A DNA stretch of 6,092 nt from Dehalococcoidia bacterium (lineage in GTDB: Bacteria > Chloroflexota > Dehalococcoidia > Dehalococcoidales > BS750m-G39): contig JAUWZG010000059.1 of assembly GCA_030615425.1 (NCBI GenBank), positions 1 through 6,092 of the forward strand, in the 5' to 3' direction. The position numbers and the translations under genes were made by a program. Each line of letters opens with the position of its first letter. Within the stretch, counting starts at the first letter, position 1. A model generated the notes under the pieces. It saw only the letters and a program-made list of their open reading frames with translations. It made no database searches and was not told the DNA's origin. Positions 1-4,635 of the stretch are shown one piece after another.

Positions 1-305
1 ACATTCTCTATTGCCTCCTTCAGTCCCTTCCTCTGCTCCTTGCTGATGTTATATTTCGTCTTGACCAGGTTAGCCAGGGTGTTAGTTGCCTCCATAAGCA
101 GCTTGATATTCTCCGGGTCATTCTCCAGGACGGACTTTATCTTAACCCGAAGCAGGGCAATCTCGTCATCAAAGCCCTCAACACCAGAGGCTAGCTCAAA
201 ATCCAGCTGCTCTGCCTCATCCAGCACCTTGGAATAGAAGCCATGCTTCCTGGCGTTCTGGTTACCCTTTGGGGCGCCTCTTTTTCGCTTTACTTTTGCC
301 GGCAT
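1..305 (-). CDS. Partial small protein with GAPKGNQNARKHGFYS motif (3' end outside window)
   Basis: This reading frame runs leftward from an ATG at 305 off the window edge, giving about 101 residues with no stop. The N-terminus is basic (PAKVKRKR) and is followed by RGAPKGNQNARKHGFYS. I know this signature from short bacterial and phage proteins sometimes annotated as terminase-small-subunit-like or hypothetical. The rest is acidic, then helical and charged, for example DDEIALLRVKIKSVL and NISKEQRKGLKEAIENV. GGAG lies 9 bases before ATG 305, which favours this start. An in-frame ATG at 320 would add five residues but has a poorer ribosome site. The first 44 bases overlap the end of the 48-residue ORF at 262-408, so the two may be translationally coupled. 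No enzymatic motif is visible, and the function is unknown. A terminase or DNA-binding role would be a guess from the motif and basic N-terminus. Coding character looks convincing; the true length cannot be seen. Confidence 0.72.
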   Translation of the reverse strand, partial: MPAKVKRKRGAPKGNQNARKHGFYSKVLDEAEQLDFELASGVEGFDDEIALLRVKIKSVLENDPENIKLLMEATNTLANLVKTKYNISKEQRKGLKEAIEN

Positions 306-408
306 ACGGTCTATCTCCATTCTTCAGTACCCTGGCGCTCGCCAAGACGATGGTATGGGCGGCCAGGTCCCATCTCTGAATCTCTACGGCTAGCCTCAGC
401 AGTCTCAT
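262..408 (-). CDS. Small 48-residue basic-tailed protein overlapping the next gene
   Basis: An ATG at 408 opens a 48-codon frame ending in TAA at 262-264. The product begins MRLLRLAVEIQRWDLAAHTI, continues with a short amphipathic or hydrophobic helix (VLASARVL), and ends in a strongly basic tail (KSKAKKRRPKG). A G-rich tract (complement of 411-417) sits 2 bases before the ATG and could act as a Shine-Dalgarno sequence, though the spacing is tight. The last 44 bases overlap the start of the downstream gene in another frame, and both frames encode Lys/Arg-rich sequence there. No known domain is recognised. The composition (Trp, helical pattern, GC-rich third positions) looks more like a real peptide than chance, but a 48-codon ORF cannot be proven by eye. 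Function unknown. Confidence 0.5.
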   Translation of the reverse strand: MRLLRLAVEIQRWDLAAHTIVLASARVLKNGDRPYAGKSKAKKRRPKG

Positions 409-570
409 AGCCCCCCCTTTACATAACTAAGAAAACAATTCTCCCTATTTGATTAACCTTGAATTGTTACCCCAGACAAGATGATAGCACATATGTTCTA
501 ATATGACTATAAGCCTTTGTCGCAATTGATATTACGGCGTAGCCGTTATAGAATAGGCTGGAAGTAGGAA
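409..570. other. Divergent intergenic region
   Basis: This AT-richer stretch separates the minus-strand small-gene pair from the plus-strand zinc-ribbon gene. It contains a C7 tract (411-417) on the plus strand and the promoter at 526-554. I see no clear sigma70 promoter for the minus-strand pair and no convincing small ORF or RNA gene here. Confidence 0.6.
526..554 (+). promoter_or_regulatory. Sigma70-like promoter for the zinc-ribbon gene, with a dyad in the spacer
   Basis: TTGATA (526-531) and TAGAAT (549-554) are separated by exactly 17 bases, each one mismatch from consensus. The predicted transcript start near 561 leaves only about 10 bases before the ATG at 571, an almost leaderless message. 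The spacer holds a small perfect dyad, ACGGC-GTA-GCCGT (534-546), which is operator-like in position but short. Confidence 0.5.
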
Positions 571-1266
571 ATGGGTCTTGCCAAGCAACTTTATCAGCTT
601 CAGGAGGTCGACCTAGAGATTGAGTCCAGTGAGCGGGCGCTAAAACAGGTTGCCAGCCAACTGGGAGAAAGCCAGAAGGTAGCCAGAGCTCAGAACCAGC
701 TTGAGTTGGAGCAGCAGCGCCTGGAGGAATCAAGGCGGAAACAGCACTCCGCAGAATGGGAGATAGAGGACATCGTGACCAAGCTCACTGCTGCCGAAGA
801 GATGCTATTCAGTGGCCGGATAAAGAACCCCAAGGAGCTGACCAATCTCCAGCATGAGGTTGATGTGCTGAAAACCAGGCGCAACCAACTGGAGGATAAA
901 GCGCTGGAGATAATGGACCAGGTTGAGCTATCTGAAACCAGGGTAGCTAAAATAAGCAGCCAGCTGGAAATTTTGACCGCTGAGTGGCAGCGCCAGCAAC
1001 AGCAGCTATCTGATGAATCGGAGAAGCTCAAAACCGCACTCTCTGACCTCGAGCGCAAGCGGCAGCTGCTGGCAGGCGAGATTGACCCACAGGCAGTTGA
1101 GTTCTATCAGAAACTGAGAAAGGAAAAGGGGACAGCGGTAGCCAGGGTGGAGCAAGGGATATGCCGTGGCTGTCGGATATCACTGGCCACCACTGAGTTA
1201 CAGCAGGCGAGAAGTGGTAGCTTGGTGCAATGCAGTAGCTGCGGGCGTATCCTGTTCTTAGCCTGA
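571..1266 (+). CDS. Coiled-coil C4-type zinc ribbon protein (COG1579 / zf-RING_7 family)
   Basis: The 231-residue product has two parts. Residues 1 to about 170 form a long, charged coiled coil rich in Glu, Gln, Lys and Leu; around 80-95 lies the family-typical turn SGRIKNPKELTNLQHEV. The C-terminus is a zinc ribbon with C198-x2-C201 (GICRGC) and C221-x2-C224 (CSSCGR). This is the architecture of the COG1579 family, whose studied members include Helicobacter HP0958/FlgZ and the chlamydial CdsZ, both linked to RpoN or secretion. Those roles should not be transferred here. The family is generally thought to bind nucleic acid or a partner protein through the ribbon. The length is normal and all four zinc ligands are present. 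GGAAG lies 6 bases before the ATG. The RNase HI-family gene follows after 12 bases, so the two are probably one transcript. The protein is likely cytoplasmic, as there is no signal peptide. Confidence 0.9.
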   Translation: MGLAKQLYQLQEVDLEIESSERALKQVASQLGESQKVARAQNQLELEQQRLEESRRKQHSAEWEIEDIVTKLTAAEEMLFSGRIKNPKELTNLQHEVDVLKTRRNQLEDKALEIMDQVELSETRVAKISSQLEILTAEWQRQQQQLSDESEKLKTALSDLERKRQLLAGEIDPQAVEFYQKLRKEKGTAVARVEQGICRGCRISLATTELQQARSGSLVQCSSCGRILFLA

Positions 1267-1278
1267 AGCGGTAAAAAG

Positions 1279-1680
1279 ATGAAGGCGAAAAGAGTGGTAA
1301 TCTTTACCGATGGCGCCTCATTGGGCAACCCCGGGCCAGCGGCTATAGGTGCTATCATAAAGGACGAGCAGGGTAGGCTCATTGCCCACATTTCCCGGCG
1401 TATTGGGCGAGCCACCAATAACCAGGCCGAATATAGGGCTATCATTGCCGCCCTGGAGAAAGCCATCAGCCTCGGCGCCAGGCAGGTTGAACTAAACTCA
1501 GATTCAGAGCTGGTGGTAAAACAAATTAACGGCAGGTACCGGGTAAAGAAGGCAGCTCTTAAACCCTTGTATCAGAAGGTAAAGCAACTACAAGACTCGC
1601 TGGAAGGCTTCAGTGTCACTCATGCCCCCCGCGAACAAAATACCGAGGCTCATAAACTGGCTCACCTGGCATTAAGGTAG
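1279..1680 (+). CDS. Ribonuclease HI family protein (RVT_3 type)
   Basis: This 133-residue protein has the RNase H fold signature. FTDGASLGNPGPA carries the first catalytic Asp (D11), NNQAEYRA carries Glu E51, and LNSDSELVV carries Asp D75. RNases HI cleave the RNA strand of RNA:DNA hybrids using two metal ions bound by these acids. The fourth acidic residue normally lies in a C-terminal motif of the form N-x-E-A-D-x-L-A. Here the motif reads NTEAHKLAH, so the Asp position is His125. The protein is shorter than E. coli RNase HI (155 residues) and lacks most of its basic protrusion, as in other bacterial RVT_3 proteins. It starts 12 bases after the zinc-ribbon stop with only a weak ribosome site (AAAAAG just before ATG), which suggests coupling. 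The rnpB promoter begins 14 bases after its stop. It is rnhA-like, but whether it is the cell's main RNase HI cannot be told from this window. Confidence 0.9.
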   Translation: MKAKRVVIFTDGASLGNPGPAAIGAIIKDEQGRLIAHISRRIGRATNNQAEYRAIIAALEKAISLGARQVELNSDSELVVKQINGRYRVKKAALKPLYQKVKQLQDSLEGFSVTHAPREQNTEAHKLAHLALR

Positions 1681-1693
1681 CCCTTGCTGTCGG

Positions 1694-1722
1694 TTGACTA
1701 ATAGCACCCCTCATACTACACT
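1694..1722 (+). promoter_or_regulatory. Sigma70-like promoter of rnpB
   Basis: TTGACT (1694-1699) and TACACT (1717-1722) are separated by 17 bases. The expected start, 7-8 bases after the -10 box, is 1729-1730, which coincides with the first base of the RNase P RNA P1 helix. This agreement between promoter spacing and RNA structure makes the call strong. Confidence 0.8.
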
Positions 1723-1729
1723 ATAGATA

Positions 1730-2115
1730 GGTCAAGTAAACCGGGTGACCGCCCGCCCCAGGCGGGAGGAAAGTCCGAGCTCCACCGGGCAGGATGCTGG
1801 GTAACGCCCAGGAGGGGTGACCCTACGGAAAGTGCCACAGAAACACACCGCCCCTAAACGGGATCCCCGAAAATCTTGATTTTTGGGGTGAACTAAGGGG
1901 TAAGGGTGAAATGGTGAGGTAAGAGCTCACCAGCGGCTGGGTGACCGGTCGGCTGGGTAAACCCCATCCGGAGCAAGACCGAATAGAGGGACAAAGGGAC
2001 GCCCGGCCTGTCCCCGGGTTGGTCGCTTGACCCTGATGGCGACATCAGGGCTAGATAGATGGTCACCGCTCCGACCAGTCGGAGTACAGAACTCGGCTTA
2101 CAGGTTTACTTGGCC
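1730..2115 (+). ncRNA. rnpB: RNase P RNA (bacterial type A)
   Basis: This is the catalytic RNA of RNase P, which removes 5' leaders from pre-tRNAs. The ends define a 13-pair P1 helix: 1730-1742 pairs with 2103-2115, with one G-U pair. Core conserved blocks are present. GAGGAAAGTCCGAGCTCC (near 1767-1784) and ACAGAACTCGGCTTACAG (2086-2103) carry the two P4 strands. ACAGAAACACACCGCC lies near 1838-1853, GGAGCAAGACCGAATAGAG near 1970-1988, and AGATAGATGGTCACCG at 2053-2068. GGT at 2021-2023 fits the L15 contact for the tRNA CCA end. P18 is an 8-pair stem with a GCGA tetraloop (2031-2050), and CTCCGA/TCGGAG (2069-2084) forms a P19-like hairpin. A long P12-like stem pairs 1865-1875 with 1878-1888. 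The length of about 386 nt and the overall order match the ancestral type A. The 3' end is followed by TTTT (2116-2119), which together with P1 may help termination. An ORF at 2027-2248 overlapping the 3' half is not credible. Confidence 0.96.
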
Positions 2116-2150
2116 TTTTCCTCACAATTTCTTTCTCTCCCAGCTTGGAG

Positions 2151-2179
2151 TTGAGAAAAGGGGAGTAAAATCTTATAAC
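2151..2179 (+). promoter_or_regulatory. Sigma70-like promoter for the 84-residue gene
   Basis: TTGAGA (2151-2156) and TATAAC (2174-2179), each one mismatch from consensus, are separated by exactly 17 bases. Transcription would start near 2186, leaving a leader of about 84 bases before the ATG at 2270. It is the best match to a consensus promoter in this gap. It may also drive the protease and the genes beyond, since I see no clear terminator after the 84-residue gene. Confidence 0.6.
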
Positions 2180-2180
2180 C

Positions 2181-2230
2181 GAGGGCTTCCAAGCATAATC
2201 AGGGCTAAAAATATAGTGCCAACAGCCCTC
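2181..2230 (+). promoter_or_regulatory. Leader with mutually exclusive hairpins (possible cis-regulatory element)
   Basis: GAGGGCT (2181-2187) is perfectly complementary to AGCCCTC (2224-2230). A second copy, AGGGCT (2201-2206), can pair with the same 3' arm (2224-2229). Only one of the two hairpins can form at a time. The element lies at the very 5' end of the predicted transcript. It has no T run, so it is not an intrinsic terminator as it stands. A regulatory role is inference, and no known riboswitch class was recognised. Confidence 0.3.
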
Positions 2231-2269
2231 AGTGAGCTTGTCAGCTAAGCCGGTTAGTCATATAGTGGA

Positions 2270-2524
2270 ATGTCAGAGGTTCAATTTCTAGAAATAGCCA
2301 GTATGGAAACAGTCGATCCAGTAGTTCGTGATTTTATCCTCTTCTGCATTCAGCGTCAGGGGAAGGAGTGGCCAGCCCTCTATGATGAGATGTGTTGGGT
2401 AGCTGGGCGTCGGCTGTTCCGGGGACTGGGCTATACCGATTTAAGAAAGCTTGGGCTATCCTTCAGTCTCACCAGCATAGAAGATACCATTAGGATGGTG
2501 GACACCGTCGCCGCTTCAAAGTAG
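2270..2524 (+). CDS. Uncharacterised 84-residue protein
   Basis: I do not recognise a named family. The 84-residue product is compact, with no signal peptide or membrane segment. It appears mostly helical: VDPVVRDFILFCIQRQGKEW at 16-35, a central segment with Trp, Tyr and one Cys (PALYDEMCWVAGRRLFRGLG), and a Ser/Leu-rich end (LGLSFSLTSIEDTIRMVDTV). The patterned hydrophobicity and the dedicated promoter argue that it is real. The ATG at 2270 has only a GTGGA immediately before it as a ribosome site. An internal ATG at 2303 has none better, so the first start is kept. It sits between rnpB and the exported protease, with 94 bases before the protease start. Nothing in the sequence shows its function. 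It could be a lineage-specific nucleic-acid or protein-binding factor, but that is speculation. Confidence 0.75.
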   Translation: MSEVQFLEIASMETVDPVVRDFILFCIQRQGKEWPALYDEMCWVAGRRLFRGLGYTDLRKLGLSFSLTSIEDTIRMVDTVAASK

Positions 2525-2618
2525 GATTGCTACCACATTTTACCTTTCTTTTCTTCCCCCTCTTTGATAAGATAGCCTTGTTTACCCACTGAAAGCGTTT
2601 TAAGGGAGAGTGAGTCCG

Positions 2619-3755
2619 ATGTCAAAAAGGATGAAAATTATAGCGGTAAGCCTTTTATTGGCGGCTATTATCGCCATATCTTTCGGGGTTGGCTGTGTTC
2701 TAGGCACCAGAACCTCCCCCGAGCCGGGTCTGGATGTTGTGGAGCAGGCGTGGGACATAATCCTCCAGGACTATGTGGATAAGGACGAGCTTGACACTGA
2801 CACATTGGCTCAGGGGGCTATCAGGGGTATGGTGGAGGCGCTGAATGACCCCTACACCTCCTACCTGGATGCTGAAGCCTTCCAGCTGAGTTTGCAGGAT
2901 TTGGAAGGTAGGTTTGAGGGTATCGGCGCCTATGTGGCAGTTAAGGACGAGCAGATAATAATTATCGCTCCTATTGCTGATTCACCGGCGGATAGGGCGG
3001 GCATCAGGTCTGGTGATATAATTCTGGAAATCGACGGCCGCTCTACTTCAGACATGAGCCTGGCTGAGGCTGTGCTCAATGTCCGGGGTCCCAAGGGGAC
3101 GACGGTCAGCCTCCTTGTCCTTCATGAGGGTGAGACCGAACCAGAGCTGATTGAGATAGTCAGGGCTGAGATTGAGGTGCCCAGCGTCCAATTTGAGATG
3201 ATGGAGGAAATCGCCTACATCAAAATCACCTATTTCCCCGAGCGCACGGCTCAAGAGCTGGTACCGGTGATGGAGAGTATAAACCAGCAGGCGGCTGCTG
3301 GCATCATCCTTGACCTGCGCGGCAATCCCGGCGGCTTGCTGGGGACAGTGGTTGATGTCGCCGGCTTCTTCCTGGAGGAGGGGGTGGTGATTGATGTGGT
3401 GGATAATGAAGGCGAGCATGATGCTTCCTCGGTCAAGCCCAGCGAAATAACCACCGACCTGCCTACGGTGGTTCTGGTGGATGGCTATAGCGCTAGCGGC
3501 AGCGAAGTACTGGCTGGAGCCCTTCAGGATTACGGTCGCGCCACCATTGCTGGCAGCAGAACCTTTGGCAAGGGCAGTGTCAATATCCTGCGCCAGCTTG
3601 ATGATGGCTCGGGGTTATATATCACCAATGCCCGCTGGCTTACTCCCCATGGCCGCCTGATAGAGGGTGAAGGGCTATACCCGGACTATGAACTTGAGCT
3701 TGAGGGAGAGGATGCCATACAATGGGCTATTGACTACCTGAGGAGCAATGAATGA
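2619..3755 (+). CDS. Exported PDZ-domain S41 family C-terminal processing protease
   Basis: The 378-residue product (numbered from ATG 2619) has an N-terminal hydrophobic anchor or signal segment (about 6-27), a helical cap region ending LNDPYTSYLDAEAF, a PDZ domain (about 85-165, with GIGAYV and SPADRAGIRSGDIILEIDG), and an S41 core. The core has ILDLRGNPGG and YSASGSEVLAGAL, with the nucleophile inferred as the second Ser of SASGS (S293). The general-base Lys (K318) lies in TFGKGSVN, at the family's 25-residue spacing. CtpB-like enzymes have Gln four residues after the Lys; here that residue is Asn322. Such proteases use PDZ-gated Ser-Lys catalysis to trim or degrade exported proteins from their C-termini. 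A GTG at 2610 would add three residues, but GGGAG at 2604-2608 is 10 bases before ATG 2619 and only 1 base before the GTG. A Cys in the anchor (FGVGC) is not a good lipobox. The gene overlaps the following membrane gene. Confidence 0.92.
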   Translation: MSKRMKIIAVSLLLAAIIAISFGVGCVLGTRTSPEPGLDVVEQAWDIILQDYVDKDELDTDTLAQGAIRGMVEALNDPYTSYLDAEAFQLSLQDLEGRFEGIGAYVAVKDEQIIIIAPIADSPADRAGIRSGDIILEIDGRSTSDMSLAEAVLNVRGPKGTTVSLLVLHEGETEPELIEIVRAEIEVPSVQFEMMEEIAYIKITYFPERTAQELVPVMESINQQAAAGIILDLRGNPGGLLGTVVDVAGFFLEEGVVIDVVDNEGEHDASSVKPSEITTDLPTVVLVDGYSASGSEVLAGALQDYGRATIAGSRTFGKGSVNILRQLDDGSGLYITNARWLTPHGRLIEGEGLYPDYELELEGEDAIQWAIDYLRSNE

Positions 3756-4167
3756 TATGAATAGCTTACCTCTCAGAATATTGTTGATAGTGAGTTTTAC
3801 GCTTGCTCTTAGTGCTGTAATTGTCCGTCTAGCATGGGAGTTCACTAGCCCCATCTCAGTGGGCAGCCTGGTGGTAGTAATCCTGCTCATACTCGCCATT
3901 CTTGGCACCTATGCCCTTCTCCTCTACCTCACTATCAAGCCCAGCCTGAAAAAGCTAAAAAGCCTGCCTGTGGCAATATTTGCTACGGTAGTAGCTACCG
4001 GTGCTATCATTGATGGCACCATTCACTTTGTTCGCTTTGTTCCCTCGCCTGAGGCTGCTTCACCCCTTAGCGTAATAATAGCTACCCTGCTCCTTGCGGC
4101 TGGTATTATTGGCTATCTGCTGGTGCTCTGGGTTATTTGGTCTGTTCAGAAGACCAGAGAAGACTGA
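3748..4167 (+). CDS. Four-helix integral membrane protein, uncharacterised
   Basis: This 139-residue, very hydrophobic protein has four likely membrane helices near residues 9-27, 36-58, 70-92 and 105-130. Lys-rich KPSLKKLKSL lies between helices 2 and 3, and a charged tail (QKTRED) ends the protein. The positive-inside rule would put the Lys loop and both ends in the cytoplasm. No catalytic motif or named family is recognised. The start at 3748 overlaps the protease stop (TGA 3753-3755) by 8 bases, with GAGGAG 2 bases upstream inside the protease gene. An alternative ATG at 3757 (spacing 11 bases) is also possible. Either way translation is probably coupled to that of the protease. The association suggests a role in the same membrane process, such as partner, anchor or substrate, but this rests on position only. 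Confidence 0.8.
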   Translation: MNDMNSLPLRILLIVSFTLALSAVIVRLAWEFTSPISVGSLVVVILLILAILGTYALLLYLTIKPSLKKLKSLPVAIFATVVATGAIIDGTIHFVRFVPSPEAASPLSVIIATLLLAAGIIGYLLVLWVIWSVQKTRED

Positions 4168-4169
4168 TT

Positions 4170-4231
4170 CTAGTCACCACGGAATGCTAAAATCCTTTAG
4201 TGGTGGTAGAGTATGTGAGCAAGGTGACTAG
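4170..4231 (+). repeat. Inverted repeat with nested alternative hairpin before the metallopeptidase gene
   Basis: CTAGTCACC (4170-4178) and GGTGACTAG (4223-4231) are a perfect 9-base inverted repeat separated by 44 bases. Inside it, CACCA (4175-4179) can pair with TGGTG (4201-4205), extended by CTAAA (4187-4191) with TTTAG (4196-4200) around an ATCC loop. The inner and outer foldings compete for CACC. There is no T run, so it is not a standard terminator. It ends 17 bases before the next ATG, where it could affect translation or bind a protein. Confidence 0.45.
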
Positions 4232-4248
4232 CTGGTAGAGATAAGGCT

Positions 4249-4626
4249 ATGGACAGAGAAAGATTTGAGTGGCTGGTGGCAAGGGCAGTTGATAGCTTGC
4301 CTGAGGAGTTTCGCACCAGGCTGGAAAACATTGATGTGGTGGTGGAGGATTGGCCAACTCATAGTCAACTGGCTAAGGTTGGGCTGAGGAATGGTCAAAC
4401 CCTGCTTGGTCTTTATCAAGGTGTGCCCCTAACCAGGCGAGGCGGACATTACGGGCTGGTGCCGCCAGATAAAATAACTATTTTTCAGAAGCCAATTGAG
4501 GCTAAATGCAGGGATGAGGCCAGGATTACGGCTGAGATACAGCAGGTAGTCCGACATGAAATAGCTCATCACTTTGGCATCGGGGATGCCAGGCTGAGAC
4601 AACTGGAAAGGGATAAACCCCCTTAG
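4249..4626 (+). CDS. Zincin-like metallopeptidase family protein (PF06262 type)
   Basis: The 125-residue product ends with the zinc-binding signature HEIAHHFGIGD, an HExxHxxGxxD arrangement: H103 and H107 as zinc ligands, E104 as the catalytic base, and D113 as a probable third ligand. The N-terminal part (MDRERFEWLVARAVDSLPEE) and the middle (LLGLYQGVPLTRR, then DKITIFQKPIE) match my recollection of the small DUF1025/Zincin_1 family, as does the overall length. These are small cytoplasmic proteins; their substrates are mostly unknown and proteolytic activity is poorly documented. There is no signal peptide. The ribosome site is weak (AAGG 2 bases from the ATG), and the inverted repeat lies just upstream. 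The gene ends 9 bases from the stop of the convergent elp3, so any terminators must lie inside the opposite genes. Confidence 0.85.
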   Translation: MDRERFEWLVARAVDSLPEEFRTRLENIDVVVEDWPTHSQLAKVGLRNGQTLLGLYQGVPLTRRGGHYGLVPPDKITIFQKPIEAKCRDEARITAEIQQVVRHEIAHHFGIGDARLRQLERDKPP

Positions 4627-4635
4627 ACATACCGC

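Larger units (their letters stand above)
2116..2269 (+). other. Intergenic leader between rnpB and the 84-residue gene
   Basis: This 154-base stretch has no convincing ORF of its own. It holds a short T run after rnpB, a pyrimidine-rich segment (2126-2140), the promoter at 2151-2179, and an untranslated leader with competing inverted repeats (2181-2230). Confidence 0.6.

Noticed and set aside
467..733. 88-codon minus-strand ORF opposite the zinc-ribbon start
   Set aside because: It is antisense to a well-supported coiled-coil gene and the divergent promoter region, its product has low-complexity character, and it has no recognisable domain.
690..1058. 122-codon minus-strand Ser/Cys-rich ORF
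   Set aside because: It is a mirror of the coiled-coil codons (Gln/Glu/Leu codons read backwards give Ser, Cys and Leu), typical of a shadow frame.
2131..2160. Intrinsic terminator after rnpB from CTTTCTC / GAGAAAAG
   Set aside because: The stem needs bulges and mismatches, is not followed by a T run, and overlaps the -35 box of the next promoter.
2027..2248. 73-codon plus-strand ORF after rnpB
   Set aside because: It starts inside the P18 region of RNase P RNA and runs through the promoter and leader of the next gene. The RNA structure and promoter explain this DNA better.
2610..2618. GTG at 2610 as start of the S41 protease
   Set aside because: The Shine-Dalgarno GGGAG ends 1 base before it, too close. 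The ATG at 2619 has suitable spacing.
2668..2720. Lipoprotein signal on the S41 protease (Cys after a hydrophobic stretch)
   Set aside because: The residues before the Cys (FGVG) lack the Leu at -3 expected of a lipobox. An uncleaved anchor or ordinary signal fits better.
3048..3419. 123-codon minus-strand ORF within the protease gene
   Set aside because: It lies entirely antisense to the PDZ/S41 region with its clear motifs, and has no domain of its own.
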